Source: Burkholderia metallica (GTDB lineage Bacteria; Pseudomonadota; Gammaproteobacteria; Burkholderiales; Burkholderiaceae). Taken from it: a stretch of 64,000 bases of DNA. A program made the position numbers and the translations under genes. Location: the NCBI RefSeq assembly GCF_902832845.1, contig NZ_CADFDB010000001.1:1488001-1552000 (forward strand), read 5' to 3'. Under the pieces are notes generated by a model that worked only from the letters and a program-made list of their open reading frames with translations, did not search any database and was not told the origin of the DNA. This document shows, piece after piece, positions 17,909 through 28,127 of this stretch. Position 1 is the stretch's first letter; every line of letters begins with the position of its first letter.

Positions 17909-18943
17909 TTACGGCGTGCCGCCCGCCCCGCGATCGAGCGATGCCGCGCGCACGGCTTCGCCGGGCTTCGTGAACACGCGCTGCCGCAGCGCGGCGATCT
18001 GCGCGTCGCGATCCTGCGGCGACAGGCCGGCCGATTCGATCTGCTTGCGCTGCGTCGCATAATCCGCGTAGCGGCTCTGCCACGATGCATCGTCCTGCTG
18101 CATCTGCGCGACCCACGCGGCGGCTTCGGGGCCGAGCGTCTGCGTCAGTTGCGCGCGCATCGCATCGGGCGTCGCGCCGCTCTTCTGCAATTGCGCGATC
18201 TGGTCGATCGCCGCGCGCTGCTGGTCGATGCGCTGCCGTTCGGCGCGTTCGCCGGCCGGCATCTGCTGGTCGAGCGCGGCGAGCCGTTCGGCCTTCTGCG
18301 CGTCCGTCAACGCGGGATCCTGCGCGATCTTCAGCCGCGCGAGGTCGTAGCGCTGCCGCCACTGCTCGTCACCGAAGAACGGCTGGCTCCAGTCGCCGAG
18401 CGTGCGATACGCGATCGACGCGCGCTGGTCGAGCGCGAGTTGCAACGCGCCCAGGTCGGACTTGTCGACCGCGCCGGCGTCGCGCAGTTTCGCGAGCGCG
18501 TCGAGATACGCGCGATACCGGTGCCACACGTCGAGCGCGTCGGCCTGTGCCGCGGTGCCGTCGAGCTGCGCGGCAATCTCGCGCACGACGAACGCGTCGA
18601 GCGCGGCCGCGCTCAGGTCGCTCCGCGCGGTCAGGCAATAGTCGAAGAAATCGCGCACCGCGTGCGATTTCGCAAGACGGCCGCCGGCATCGAGCGGCAA
18701 GCGCGGCGCACTGGAACCTGCCAGCGACGGCGGCAATCCCGCGCTGGCCGGCACGGCAGCCTGCGCCGGTACGGCGGCGGAGCCGCCTGCCGCCGACGCG
18801 TCCGGCAACTCGCCGGCGGTGCCGGCCCCGCGATGCCAGCCGGCGCCGCTCCACATCGCCACGCCGGCAATCGCCGCCAGCCCGACGACACCGTAGACCA
18901 CGGCGCGCCGCGCCAGCGGCGCGCGCCCTTCTCGTACCGTCAT
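17909..18943 (-). CDS. lifO: Lipase-specific foldase (lipase chaperone)
   Basis: 344 residues. A single N-terminal membrane anchor (AVVYGVVGLAAIAGVAMW), then an Ala/Pro-rich linker (about 40-75), then an all-alpha headpiece with KSHAVRDFFDYCLTARSD, close to the conserved foldase motif RxxFDY(F/C)LSA. The protein stays in the inner membrane, folds secreted lipase in the periplasm and hands it to type II secretion. It starts three bases after the lipase stop, so the two are co-expressed. Also named LimA or LipB in related strains. Confidence 0.95.
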   Translation of the reverse strand: MTVREGRAPLARRAVVYGVVGLAAIAGVAMWSGAGWHRGAGTAGELPDASAAGGSAAVPAQAAVPASAGLPPSLAGSSAPRLPLDAGGRLAKSHAVRDFFDYCLTARSDLSAAALDAFVVREIAAQLDGTAAQADALDVWHRYRAYLDALAKLRDAGAVDKSDLGALQLALDQRASIAYRTLGDWSQPFFGDEQWRQRYDLARLKIAQDPALTDAQKAERLAALDQQMPAGERAERQRIDQQRAAIDQIAQLQKSGATPDAMRAQLTQTLGPEAAAWVAQMQQDDASWQSRYADYATQRKQIESAGLSPQDRDAQIAALRQRVFTKPGEAVRAASLDRGAGGTP

Positions 18944-18946
18944 CGA

Positions 18947-20269
<1,323 letters not shown>

Positions 20270-22402
20270 TCACAGCTTCGCGCTCACGCGCACCCAGGCG
20301 GTACGGCCCGGCTCCATCACCGGCGAGTTCGCCGGATAGCCGAAGCCCGCGTTGCCGGCGAGGTTCAGGTGCTCGGTGTAGGCCTTGTTCAGCACGTTGT
20401 CGACGCCAACCGAGATCTGCACGGTCTTGCTGACGTTGTACTGCGTGTGCAGCGACAGCACGCCGAATCCGGCGCTCGGCCCGAAGTCCTTGCCGACCAC
20501 GTTGCCCTCGTTCAGCGCGTAGCGATGCTGCGGCGCAACGATGCGCCACAGCCCCCCTGCCGACCACGCACCCCGCGTATATTCGAGCCCGATGCGCGCG
20601 TCGAGCGGCGGCATCTGCGGCAGCGGATCGCCGCTCGCGACGTTGCGCCCCCACGCATACGCGAGCGACGTCTCGATGCGCAGCGGTGAAACCGGTTTCC
20701 ACGACACGCCCGCTTCGCCGCCCATGATCTGCGCGTTGACGTTGGTCGCCTGCGTAGTCGGGCCCATCATGCCGGCCGCGTAGTTGAACAGGATGAAGTC
20801 CTGCACGTAGCCCGCGTAGGCCGACACCCACGCATCGAGCCGTTCGCTCTTGTATTGCGCGCCGATGTCGAGCTGGGTGGTCTTCTCAGGCTGCACCGCC
20901 GAGAACGCGTTGACCGAGCCGGCCGGCCCGCGCTTCGCAGAGAACAGCTCCCAGTAGTCCGGATAGCGCTCCGTATGGCCGACGCCCGCGTACCACGTGA
21001 CGGGCAGTGACGCGAGGTCGCGCTCGTAGCGAACGAAGCCGCTCGGCAGCACGCGCGTGCGATCGTCGTCGAAGGTCGGATTCGGCTTGCTCTTCATCAT
21101 GCCGCTCGTCGTCGCACGCTTGTCGCGTGCGCTCGCATAGTCGACGCGCGCGCCGCCGATCACGCGCGACACGTCGCTCGCGTACCACGTCAGCTCGCCG
21201 AACACGCCCGCGTTCCACATCGTCGCCTGCGCATCCCACGGCATGTCGCCGTAGTTCTGCCGCCCCATCGCCGAGCGCGAGTCGAGCCGGTTCGACTGCG
21301 CATCGACGCCCGTCACGAGCTTGAAGTCGTCGGCGAAACGGAACGTCGCGGCCGCGCGCGCGCCGAACGTGCGACGCCGCACCTCCGACGCCATCCGCAT
21401 CGGCATGCTGCTGGTCGGGTCCGGTTGCCGCAACGTGTAGTTGTCCATCACGTGATCGGCTTCGTTGTAGTACACGCGCGCCTCGATCCGGTCGAGCACG
21501 TCGCCGAGATGCTTCTTGTCGAACGACAGGCCGAACGTCTCGCGGCGAAAATGCGCGCCGTCCATGCCGCGTCCCGCGTAGCGCGCATAACCGTCGCCGG
21601 TGCCGGCGGTCAGCTCGACGCGCGTATGGTCGTCCGGCGTCCAGCCGAGCGCCGCATCGGCGTTCCACTTGTCCCACTGCGACGGCACGGTGTTGCCGTT
21701 GCCGTCCTTGTAGTCCTGCGAATGCGCGTGGTTCGCGCTCACGCGGCCGTAGACGTCCGGCGTGCCGGCCGTCACGTCGATGTTCTGGTCGTTGCGGCCG
21801 AACGAGCCGCCGACCACGCTGCCGTCGAAACGCATGCCGGGTTTGTCGAAGCGCGGCGTCACGCGCTCGAACATCACGGTGCCGGCCGACGCGCCGGGAC
21901 CGTACAGCACCGTCTGCGGCCCCTTCACGACGGTGACCTTGTCGTAGCTCTCCGGTGCGATGTACGACGTGGGCGCATCCATGCGGCCCGGACATGCGCC
22001 GAGCGTCGACATCCCGTTCGCCAGGATGTTCAGCCGCGAACCGAACATCCCGCGCAGCACGAGGTCGCCGTTGGTGCCGCCGCTGCGGATCGACGTGAAA
22101 CCGGGGATCGTCTTCAGGTAATCCGCGCCGTCGCTGGCGGGCAGCGGCTGGCGCGGGGTCTTCGGGTCCGTGACGACGACGAGCGGCGTCGACAGCGGCG
22201 ACGCGACGACTTCGACGGCCGGCAGCGGCGCGGCCGGGTCGTCGCGCGGCACGCCCGCGGCACGCGCCGTTTCGGCCGCCGCGGCGCTCGCGGCCAGCGC
22301 GCCGGCTGCGAGCGCGGGAACGGTGAGTTTCAGCACGCGCGGCATGCGCCGCGCACAGGCATTGCGTGACGCCTGCGGCGCACGCAACTGGAAAATGGTC
22401 AT
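20270..22402 (-). CDS. TonB-dependent copper receptor (OprC/NosA-like)
   Basis: About 710 residues. After an N-terminal export sequence, a plug domain (about 60-190) carries ADYLKTIPGFTSIRSGGTNGDLVLRGM and VVKGPQTVLYGPGASAGTVMFER. The rest is a 22-strand barrel ending in the aromatic-rich VSAKL. A methionine-rich tract in the barrel (SSMPMRMASEVRRR) and the plug pattern fit copper-linked OprC/NosA receptors. The DUF2946 gene just upstream on the same strand, a frequent partner, supports copper. The ATG lacks a good ribosome site, so the start may be off by a few codons. Confidence 0.88.
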   Translation of the reverse strand: MTIFQLRAPQASRNACARRMPRVLKLTVPALAAGALAASAAAAETARAAGVPRDDPAAPLPAVEVVASPLSTPLVVVTDPKTPRQPLPASDGADYLKTIPGFTSIRSGGTNGDLVLRGMFGSRLNILANGMSTLGACPGRMDAPTSYIAPESYDKVTVVKGPQTVLYGPGASAGTVMFERVTPRFDKPGMRFDGSVVGGSFGRNDQNIDVTAGTPDVYGRVSANHAHSQDYKDGNGNTVPSQWDKWNADAALGWTPDDHTRVELTAGTGDGYARYAGRGMDGAHFRRETFGLSFDKKHLGDVLDRIEARVYYNEADHVMDNYTLRQPDPTSSMPMRMASEVRRRTFGARAAATFRFADDFKLVTGVDAQSNRLDSRSAMGRQNYGDMPWDAQATMWNAGVFGELTWYASDVSRVIGGARVDYASARDKRATTSGMMKSKPNPTFDDDRTRVLPSGFVRYERDLASLPVTWYAGVGHTERYPDYWELFSAKRGPAGSVNAFSAVQPEKTTQLDIGAQYKSERLDAWVSAYAGYVQDFILFNYAAGMMGPTTQATNVNAQIMGGEAGVSWKPVSPLRIETSLAYAWGRNVASGDPLPQMPPLDARIGLEYTRGAWSAGGLWRIVAPQHRYALNEGNVVGKDFGPSAGFGVLSLHTQYNVSKTVQISVGVDNVLNKAYTEHLNLAGNAGFGYPANSPVMEPGRTAWVRVSAKL

Positions 22403-22484
22403 GATCGAAAGCCCGAGTGACGCCCTCCACGCGGCCTCGACGGCCCGCACGGATAGCGGCGATGAAAAGAACGGAAACAGCGCG

Positions 22485-22853
22485 TCAGGCGCGCTCGGGC
22501 GGTGCGCGCGGGTACGCGCGCGGATAGCGGTCGGCACGCGCCGCGACGGCAGGCGGCGCGACGGCGGATACGGAAACGACGGAAACGGAAGCGAGTGCCG
22601 CGGCGGCAGGCCCGCCGATCGCGGGGCTGTGCGCGAAAAAGCCGCAGTACCCGCACGCATCGAGATGCAGCGCATGATCGTGCAGGCGGCTCGCATCGGG
22701 CGACCCGTGCGCGCGATGCTCGGTACCGCAGACGATCGCGTCGGGCGTGGCCGCCTGCGCGACGCGCCACTGCGACACCAGCGGCGCCGCGATCGCGAAC
22801 CAGATCGCGAGCACGCCGAGCCAGGCGGTCAGGTGACGATGTCGGTGCAGCAT
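22485..22853 (-). CDS. DUF2946 family small His/Cys-containing protein
   Basis: 122 residues. One N-terminal hydrophobic segment (WLGVLAIWFAIAAPLVS) precedes a His-rich stretch (EHRAHGS...RLHDHALHLDACGYCGFFAHSP), the DUF2946 core with a CxxC pair, then a second hydrophobic segment. The His and Cys residues could bind copper in the periplasm. It lies 82 bases upstream of the copper receptor on the same strand, a frequent pairing, and probably forms an operon with it. Biochemical function is unknown. Confidence 0.82.
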   Translation of the reverse strand: MLHRHRHLTAWLGVLAIWFAIAAPLVSQWRVAQAATPDAIVCGTEHRAHGSPDASRLHDHALHLDACGYCGFFAHSPAIGGPAAAALASVSVVSVSAVAPPAVAARADRYPRAYPRAPPERA

Positions 22854-22942
22854 GCGCGGCGGCCAGTAAGCGGAATGTAAAAACAGCCGAGATGTTACCG
22901 AATGTTCAACGGGCTGACCAGTACGGATGCCGGTAAACGGAC

Positions 22943-22980
22943 CGGGGGCGCATGGTTGTCAACACAACCATGCGCCCCCG
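22943..22980. repeat. Perfect 17-bp inverted repeat, terminator-like
   Basis: The arms 22943-22959 and 22964-22980 (CGGGGGCGCATGGTTGT and its complement) are separated by four bases. It follows the stop of the cytochrome b561 gene and precedes the DUF2946 gene, so it probably separates the two minus-strand transcripts. No T-run follows. Confidence 0.6.
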
Positions 22981-23008
22981 CCTGCCGCCTGCTTTCGACA
23001 CGCGCCGT

Positions 23009-23545
23009 TCAGGGCGCCATGCGCCGCAGCACGTCGTCGCGCCGGATGAAATGATGGTAGAGCGCGGCCAGCGCGTGCAGCCCGATCACGAAGTAGAACG
23101 CATTGCCGAGCAGTTCGTGCGCCTCCTTGATCGTCGGCCGCAGCGCCTTGTCAGGGCCGAACAGCGTGAACGACACGCCGAGCCAGTCGAGCGACACCGG
23201 CTTGCCGCCCAGGTTGATCATCATGATGCCGAGCAGCGGCTGCGCGATGATGAACACGTAGAGCGCGACATGCGCAAGCTTCGAGAGCCAGCGCAGCAGC
23301 GCCGCCTGCGCAATGGGCTCGGGCACGCGGCTGACGGCGCGCCACAGTACGCGCAGCACCGACAGCACGAGCACGAGCGTGCCGGCGGTGAGATGCACGT
23401 TCATCCAGAACACCCGGCTGTCGCTGCCTTTCGGCCCGCGGATCTCGATCGCGAGGTAGGCCAGCGCCACCAGCAGGAAAACGGCCCAGTGGAAGAAGAT
23501 CGCCGGCGAGCTGTAGCGCGTCTGTTTCGCGAGGATGTTTCTCAT
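23009..23545 (-). CDS. Cytochrome b561 family protein
   Basis: 178 residues with four hydrophobic helices. Haem-ligand histidines are visible at the ends of helices: IFFHWAVFLLVALAYL (first), NVHLTAGTLVL (second), KLAHVALYVFIIAQPLLG (third) and IGLHALAALYHHF (fourth). The family passes electrons from the quinone pool and in E. coli (CybB) oxidises superoxide. It is monocistronic, with its promoter shared with the divergent Pr6Pr gene. Confidence 0.92.
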   Translation of the reverse strand: MRNILAKQTRYSSPAIFFHWAVFLLVALAYLAIEIRGPKGSDSRVFWMNVHLTAGTLVLVLSVLRVLWRAVSRVPEPIAQAALLRWLSKLAHVALYVFIIAQPLLGIMMINLGGKPVSLDWLGVSFTLFGPDKALRPTIKEAHELLGNAFYFVIGLHALAALYHHFIRRDDVLRRMAP

Positions 23546-23771
23546 GCTTCGTCTCGTGTGGTATGCGGGGAGGAGCGCACGCGGTAACCGGCCGGCAGCC
23601 CGGCAGGGCTGCCCCGATTGTAGCCGCACGGGCGCACGGTTTTGCACGACGCGCGCAAATATCCGACGAATCGCAACCCCGCGCCGCACGGCGCGTCATA
23701 TGGAAAATCCGCATCGCGCGCGCGAACGGCTGTGGCACGATGAAATTTTGGTGCGACGGCGCGCGGGCATC

Positions 23772-24410
23772 ATGAGCAAAGCGTTCTTCGTTGCGGCCTA
23801 TCGGCTGATCGCCGCGCTGCTCGCGGTATCCACCACGCTGCACAGCGTCGCCAACTACTGGCACCTGCCGGGCTTTCATCTCGGCAACTACCTCAGCTAC
23901 TTCACGCAACTGAGCAGCCTCTACGCGGCCGCGATGCTCGCCGCCGGGCTCCCGCGCATCACGCGCCCCGGCTCGGCCCGCTACGAATCGATGCGCGGCG
24001 CCGCGGTGCTGTACGTGCTGATCACCGCGATCGTCTACGAACTCCTGCTCGCGCGGCTCGATGCGCTGCGTCACGTCACGCCGGCGTTCAACAACTGGGT
24101 GCTGCACCGGATCGTGCCGCTCGTCATGCTGTGCGACTGGCTGTACGTGGAGCCGCGCCTGCCGATCCCGCGGCGCAGCGCGTTCGCCTGGCTCGGCTTT
24201 CCGGTCGTCTATCTCGGCTATACGCTCGTGCGCGGCTCGCTGGAGAACTGGTATCCGTATCCGTTCGTCGATCCGCGGCCGCACGGCTACCTGCCGGTCG
24301 CGATCCAGTGCTCGCTGATCGCGATCGGTGCGGCGGCGCTCGCGCTGGGCATTCGCTGGGTCGGCAATCGCGCGCGACCCTCCGGCGCGGTTACGCTCGG
24401 GAAAGGATGA
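23772..24410 (+). CDS. Pr6Pr family membrane protein
   Basis: 212 residues with about six hydrophobic helices. The pattern NYLSYFTQLSSLYAA, VYELLLARLD and NNWVLHRIVPLVMLCDWLY matches the Pr6Pr (FAR-17a/AIG1-like) group, named for its helix pattern and lacking a proven bacterial function. The ATG gives a natural hydrophobic N-terminus (MSKAFFVAAYRLIAALLAV). It converges on the LysM/M23 lipoprotein with a hairpin between. Confidence 0.82.
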   Translation: MSKAFFVAAYRLIAALLAVSTTLHSVANYWHLPGFHLGNYLSYFTQLSSLYAAAMLAAGLPRITRPGSARYESMRGAAVLYVLITAIVYELLLARLDALRHVTPAFNNWVLHRIVPLVMLCDWLYVEPRLPIPRRSAFAWLGFPVVYLGYTLVRGSLENWYPYPFVDPRPHGYLPVAIQCSLIAIGAAALALGIRWVGNRARPSGAVTLGKG

Positions 24411-24434
24411 AGCGGGGAATGCTGAAAAGGCGGG

Positions 24435-24458
24435 CGTGTGCGCCGCCCGGCGCACACG
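24435..24458. terminator. Bidirectional terminator-like hairpin
   Basis: CGTGTGCGCC / GGCGCACACG forms a 10-bp stem with a four-base loop between two convergent genes. An AAAA run on the left side would give a short T-run to minus-strand transcripts. Confidence 0.55.
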
Positions 24459-24473
24459 GAGTGACGCGAGCCG

Positions 24474-25208
24474 TCAGCCGCCATTGCGCGGCAGGAAGTT
24501 CATCGGATCGACGACCTTGCCGTTCTGGCGGACTTCGAACTCGAACGTCGAGCGCCCGCTTGCGTCGGTGCTCATTTCGGCGATCGGCTGGCCCTGGCGC
24601 ACCGCGTCGCCTTCGTTGACGAGCAGCTGGCCGTTGTGTCCATAGGCCGTGATGAGCCCGTTCTCATGCTTCAGGATCACGAGCGGGCCGTAGGCCTTGA
24701 CGCCCGATCCGGCGTAGACCACACGCCCGGCCGCCGCGGCCCGCACCGAACGGTCGGGCCCGGATGCGGCGATCACGACGCCGCGCGTCTTGCCGGCCGA
24801 AAACGGCGTCGCCACGACACCGGTGGCCGGCCACGCGAGCGAACCCGGCTGGGCGGCCGCCGCGGGCGGCTGCCCGGGCTGTGCCGCGGCCGGCGGCGGC
24901 GCGACGCGCAGCACCTGGCCCGGATACACGGCATCGGTCGGCGCCATGTGGTTCCAGCTGGCCACGTCCTGCACGCGCTGCCCGTAGGCGCTCGCGACGC
25001 CCGCGAGCGTATCGCCCGGATTCACGCGGTAGTAGCCGGCGATCACGCCCGGCGTCGCGGCCGTCGTGGGTGCCGGCTGACGCGTCGGCTGCCAGTTGTC
25101 GGTCCATGGCGTCATCGTGCAGCCCGTCAGCGCGATGGCCGCGGCAACGAGCGCCGCCTGCGGCAGCCGGCGCGTCAGCGCATCGTGGATGGGAAAAGTT
25201 TCTCTCAA
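24474..25208 (-). CDS. LysM/M23 (LytM) lipoprotein, NlpD/EnvC-like amidase activator
   Basis: 244 residues from TTG, chosen because GGAGG lies four bases before it and it gives a lipoprotein signal (ALVAAAIALTGC, lipidated Cys30). A LysM domain (about 50-95: YRVNPGDTLAGVASAYGQRVQDVASWN) binds peptidoglycan. The C-terminal M23-like domain (about 120-240) lacks full zinc ligands: the usual HxxxD and HxH positions read KTRGVVIA and EFEVR. It is therefore more likely an activator of cell-wall amidases than a peptidase. It is probably outer-membrane anchored and acts in daughter-cell separation. Confidence 0.85.
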   Translation of the reverse strand: MRETFPIHDALTRRLPQAALVAAAIALTGCTMTPWTDNWQPTRQPAPTTAATPGVIAGYYRVNPGDTLAGVASAYGQRVQDVASWNHMAPTDAVYPGQVLRVAPPPAAAQPGQPPAAAAQPGSLAWPATGVVATPFSAGKTRGVVIAASGPDRSVRAAAAGRVVYAGSGVKAYGPLVILKHENGLITAYGHNGQLLVNEGDAVRQGQPIAEMSTDASGRSTFEFEVRQNGKVVDPMNFLPRNGG

Positions 25209-25633
25209 GGGTCCTCCCGGATTTGCGTCGCTGCGCCACCCGCCGCCCCCCGGCGCGCGACGCACGATGTCCGGCCCAACGGCCGGACCAATCAGTATCC
25301 GACCGCTCGCGCGGCCGTCAGTTTCCACGGCGGAACGTCGTCGCGAATGGGCTCACCGGCCCCTTTTCCGCGTCGTCCCGACCGGCAAAGATACCATCTG
25401 TGGCGGGCAGAGCCGCGACAGAGGCCCGATCCGGCAACAATCTTGCGGCGCCGCAGCAGCGCGCCGGCGGCCTGCAAGCCGCGCCGCGCGGGCCGCCGGG
25501 CAGGCTGGACGGGGATTCGCCGCCCGCGTGGCCGCCCTTGCCCGCCGTATCGGTCCCGTCACATTCTCCCCTTCGATCGCCGCCTATACTCGGTGATGCA
25601 CTGCGCGATCCAACGACAACGAGGAGCATGACA
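25209..25633. other. Divergent intergenic region
   Basis: About 425 bases between the M23 lipoprotein and a small plus-strand gene. It should hold both promoters. TATACT at 25585-25590 is a possible -10 for the plus-strand gene; no convincing -35 was found. Frames open across it have no motif or codon bias. Confidence 0.4.
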
Positions 25634-25954
25634 ATGAACAACGCGACGTTTCTTTCCGTGCAGCTCAACGCCGACGACTTCTCCGGTTCCAGCGGCCTGG
25701 TCGAATTGCTCAACCGGCACCTGCTGTTCGCCACCGACGTCGCCGAGGCGGCCGATGCGCTCGTCCAGCTCGCGAGCGTCGCGCACATGACCGGCGCCAC
25801 GCGTCACAGCGTCGAGCTGCCGGTGCTCGCGATCGAACGGCTGCGCGAGGCGCTCGACACGTTGAGCGGCTACGACGAAACGTGGCTCCAGGTGCTGGAG
25901 CCGGCCGAAGCGCTGTTCCGCGATATCGGGCGCGGCAGACGCCCGCTGCACTGA
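25634..25954 (+). CDS. Small protein of unknown function
   Basis: 106 residues, acidic, mostly predicted helical (GLVELLNRHLLFATDVAEAADALVQLASVAHM, LPVLAIERLREALDTL). No signal peptide, membrane segment or cysteine. GAGGAG seven bases upstream picks the second of two close ATG codons. Codon usage matches neighbouring genes. I recognise no family; the layout suggests a small cytoplasmic helical protein. Confidence 0.65.
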   Translation: MNNATFLSVQLNADDFSGSSGLVELLNRHLLFATDVAEAADALVQLASVAHMTGATRHSVELPVLAIERLREALDTLSGYDETWLQVLEPAEALFRDIGRGRRPLH

Positions 25955-25990
25955 ACCGGCGGCAGGCGCGCGACGCGCGCCGCCAATGAA

Positions 25991-26029
25991 AACAGCCCGC
26001 CGTTCCGGATCACGGAACGGCGGGCTGTT
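25991..26029. terminator. Long perfect hairpin, terminator of the DUF4148 gene
   Basis: A 17-bp perfect stem (AACAGCCCGCCGTTCCG and its complement, loop GATCA) lies between two convergent genes. On the minus strand it is followed by TTTTC, so it most clearly ends the DUF4148 transcript; it may also stop the plus-strand gene. Confidence 0.75.
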
Positions 26030-26072
26030 CGTACTTCAGGGGTCGGATCAGGCCGCCGAGGCGGCCGCACCA

Positions 26073-26417
26073 TTAACGACCCTTGTAGATCGGCGCGTCG
26101 TCGGCGATGCGCTTGACTTGCCAGCCGGTCTTGGCCTTGGCCGGTGCGCCCGATTCCTGCGCGGCAACCGGTTGTGCGCCGTAGCCGGTGGTATCGGCGG
26201 CAGCGACGTTCTGTTGCGGGTTCAGGCGGGCTTCAGCAGCCTGGATGCCTTCCGGGTAGTTCGTCCGGTCGCTGCCCAGCTTGTAGCCGGCCTGTTGGAC
26301 GGCGACGAGGTCGGCCTTCACCTGGGCGCGGGTGACCGGCGCATTCTGTTGGGCGAACGACACGGCGGGAACGGCGAGGACGGCAGCTGCGGCGAACGTT
26401 GCGATCAGCGATTTCAT
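26073..26417 (-). CDS. DUF4148 periplasmic protein
   Basis: 114 residues. A signal peptide (MKSLIATFAAAAVLAVPAVSFA) is followed by VTRAQVKADLVAVQQAGYKLGSDRTNYPEGIQAAEARL, the DUF4148 core that is greatly expanded in Burkholderia. A strong GGAGGTAATC site precedes the chosen ATG and excludes a longer upstream start. Function unknown; many paralogues are stress- or envelope-linked. Confidence 0.88.
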   Translation of the reverse strand: MKSLIATFAAAAVLAVPAVSFAQQNAPVTRAQVKADLVAVQQAGYKLGSDRTNYPEGIQAAEARLNPQQNVAAADTTGYGAQPVAAQESGAPAKAKTGWQVKRIADDAPIYKGR

Positions 26418-26563
26418 GATTACCTCCGGGATTTTTTTGCTCCGCCGCACACACCATGTCTGCAGCGATGGAACAGAGTTTAGTCCCGACGTCCCCTAGG
26501 GAAAACCATGAAAGAACGAAAACACTGTTTCCCCGGAGCTAACAATGTCGGCATCCGGGATAG

Positions 26564-26586
26564 AAAAACCCTATTCAAAGAATAGA
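26564..26586 (-). terminator. Terminator of the gnd gene
   Basis: On the minus strand CTATTC-TTT-GAATAG is followed by GGTTTTTC, about 30 bases after the gnd stop codon. Confidence 0.7.
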
Positions 26587-26617
26587 TTTTCGCAACAATG
26601 CCGCCGCCGCCCGACGC

Positions 26618-28030
26618 TTACGACCAGTTCGCGTGGAAGCTGCCCGGCTTGTCGGTGCGCTCGAACGTGTGCGCGCCGAAGAAGTCTCGCTGCGCCTGCA
26701 CAAGGTTCGCCGGCAGCCGCTCGGAACGGTAGCTGTCGAAGTACGCGACCGCCGACGCGAACGCCGGCACCGGCACGCCGGCCTTCACCGCGGCGACCAC
26801 GACGTCGCGCAGCGCCGTCTGGTAGTTCGCGGCGATGTCCTTGAAGTACGGGTCGAGCAGCAGGTTCGCGAGCGCCGGGTCCTTCGCATAGGCATCCGTG
26901 ATCTTCTGCAGGAAGCGCGCGCGGATGATGCAGCCCGCCCGGAAGATCTTCGCGATGGTCCCGAGATCGAGGTTCCAGCCGTACTCTTCCGACGCCGTGC
27001 GCAGTTGCGCGAAGCCCTGCGCGTACGAGATCACCTTGCTCAGATACAGCGCGCGGCGCACCGCTTCGATGAACTCGGCGCGATCGCCTGCGAACGGCGC
27101 GGCGGCCGGGCCCGACAGGATCTTGCTGGCCGCGACGCGCTCGGTCTTCAGCGACGACAGCACGCGCGCGAACACCGACTCCGTGATGAGCGGCAGCGGC
27201 ACGCCGAGATCCAGCGCGTTCTGGCTCGTCCACTTGCCGGTGCCCTTCTGCGCGGCGCGATCGAGGATCACGTCGACGAGGTGCTTGCCGGTTTCGTCGT
27301 CCTTCTTGCCGAAGATCTTCGACGTGATCTCGATCAGGTAGCTGTCGAGTTCGCCCTGGTTCCATTCGGTGTACACCGCGCCCAGTTCGTCGTTGGTCAG
27401 CCCCGCGACGTCCTTCAGCACCGCATAGCTCTCGGCGATCAGCTGCATGTCGCCGTATTCGATGCCGTTGTGGACCATCTTCACGTAGTGGCCCGCGCCG
27501 TCCGGGCCCATGTACGCGACGCACGGCTCGCCGTCCGACGGCGCCTTCGCCGCGATCTGCTTGAGGATCGGCTCGACCAGGTCGTACGCGTCGCGCTGGC
27601 CGCCGGGCATGATCGACGGGCCGCGCAGCGCGCCCTCTTCGCCGCCCGACACGCCGGTGCCGATGAAGTGCAGGCCCGATTGCGCGAGCTCCTGGTTGCG
27701 GCGGATCGTGTCGGTGAAGTGCGTATTGCCGCCGTCGATCAGCACGTCGCCCTTCTCGAGCAGCGGCTTGAGCGAGGCGATCGTCGCGTCGGTCGCTTCG
27801 CCGGCCTTCACCATCATCAGGATCCGGCGCGGCGTTTCGAGCGACGCGACGAATTCCTCGAGCGTATGGGTCGGCACCAGATTGCGGCCGGGGAATTCGG
27901 CGATCAGTTCGTCGGTTTTCTCGCGGCTGCGGTTGTACACAGACACCGCGTAACCGCGGCTCTCGATATTGAGTGCGAGATTGCGGCCCATCACCGCGAG
28001 CCCGATCACACCGATTGCTTGTTTGCCCAT
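26618..28030 (-). CDS. gnd: NADP-dependent 6-phosphogluconate dehydrogenase (decarboxylating)
   Basis: 470 residues, the long homodimeric form. It oxidises 6-phosphogluconate to ribulose 5-phosphate with release of CO2 and NADPH in the pentose phosphate pathway. Visible are the Rossmann motif ([18 protein letters not shown]), GGNTHF, the substrate loop [19 protein letters not shown], catalytic Lys/Asn in [16 protein letters not shown], and the C-terminal tail from the helical domain. It lies alone between two terminators. Confidence 0.96.
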   Translation of the reverse strand: MGKQAIGVIGLAVMGRNLALNIESRGYAVSVYNRSREKTDELIAEFPGRNLVPTHTLEEFVASLETPRRILMMVKAGEATDATIASLKPLLEKGDVLIDGGNTHFTDTIRRNQELAQSGLHFIGTGVSGGEEGALRGPSIMPGGQRDAYDLVEPILKQIAAKAPSDGEPCVAYMGPDGAGHYVKMVHNGIEYGDMQLIAESYAVLKDVAGLTNDELGAVYTEWNQGELDSYLIEITSKIFGKKDDETGKHLVDVILDRAAQKGTGKWTSQNALDLGVPLPLITESVFARVLSSLKTERVAASKILSGPAAAPFAGDRAEFIEAVRRALYLSKVISYAQGFAQLRTASEEYGWNLDLGTIAKIFRAGCIIRARFLQKITDAYAKDPALANLLLDPYFKDIAANYQTALRDVVVAAVKAGVPVPAFASAVAYFDSYRSERLPANLVQAQRDFFGAHTFERTDKPGSFHANWS

Positions 28031-28044
28031 TAGTCAATTCTCCG

Positions 28045-28078
28045 GAAAAAACGGGGCGCGACCCGAGCCGGGTCGCGC
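28045..28078 (-). terminator. Terminator of the sirtuin-methyltransferase operon
   Basis: On the minus strand GCGCGACCC / GGGTCGCGC closes a hairpin followed by a T-rich tail (CCCCGTTTTTTCC), just after the methyltransferase stop and before gnd. Confidence 0.75.
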
Positions 28079-28127
28079 GCACAGGCGAAAGGATAGTGGA
28101 AACCCGGCGGCGATGCGCGCTTGCGTG

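Noticed and set aside
20886-22430. A 514-codon open frame on the same strand as the copper receptor, other frame
   Set aside because: Arg/Ala-rich translation without motif; the receptor frame carries full TonB-receptor signatures.
24474-25208. An active M23 zinc endopeptidase
   Set aside because: The HxxxD and HxH metal ligands are not present, so an amidase-activator role is more likely.
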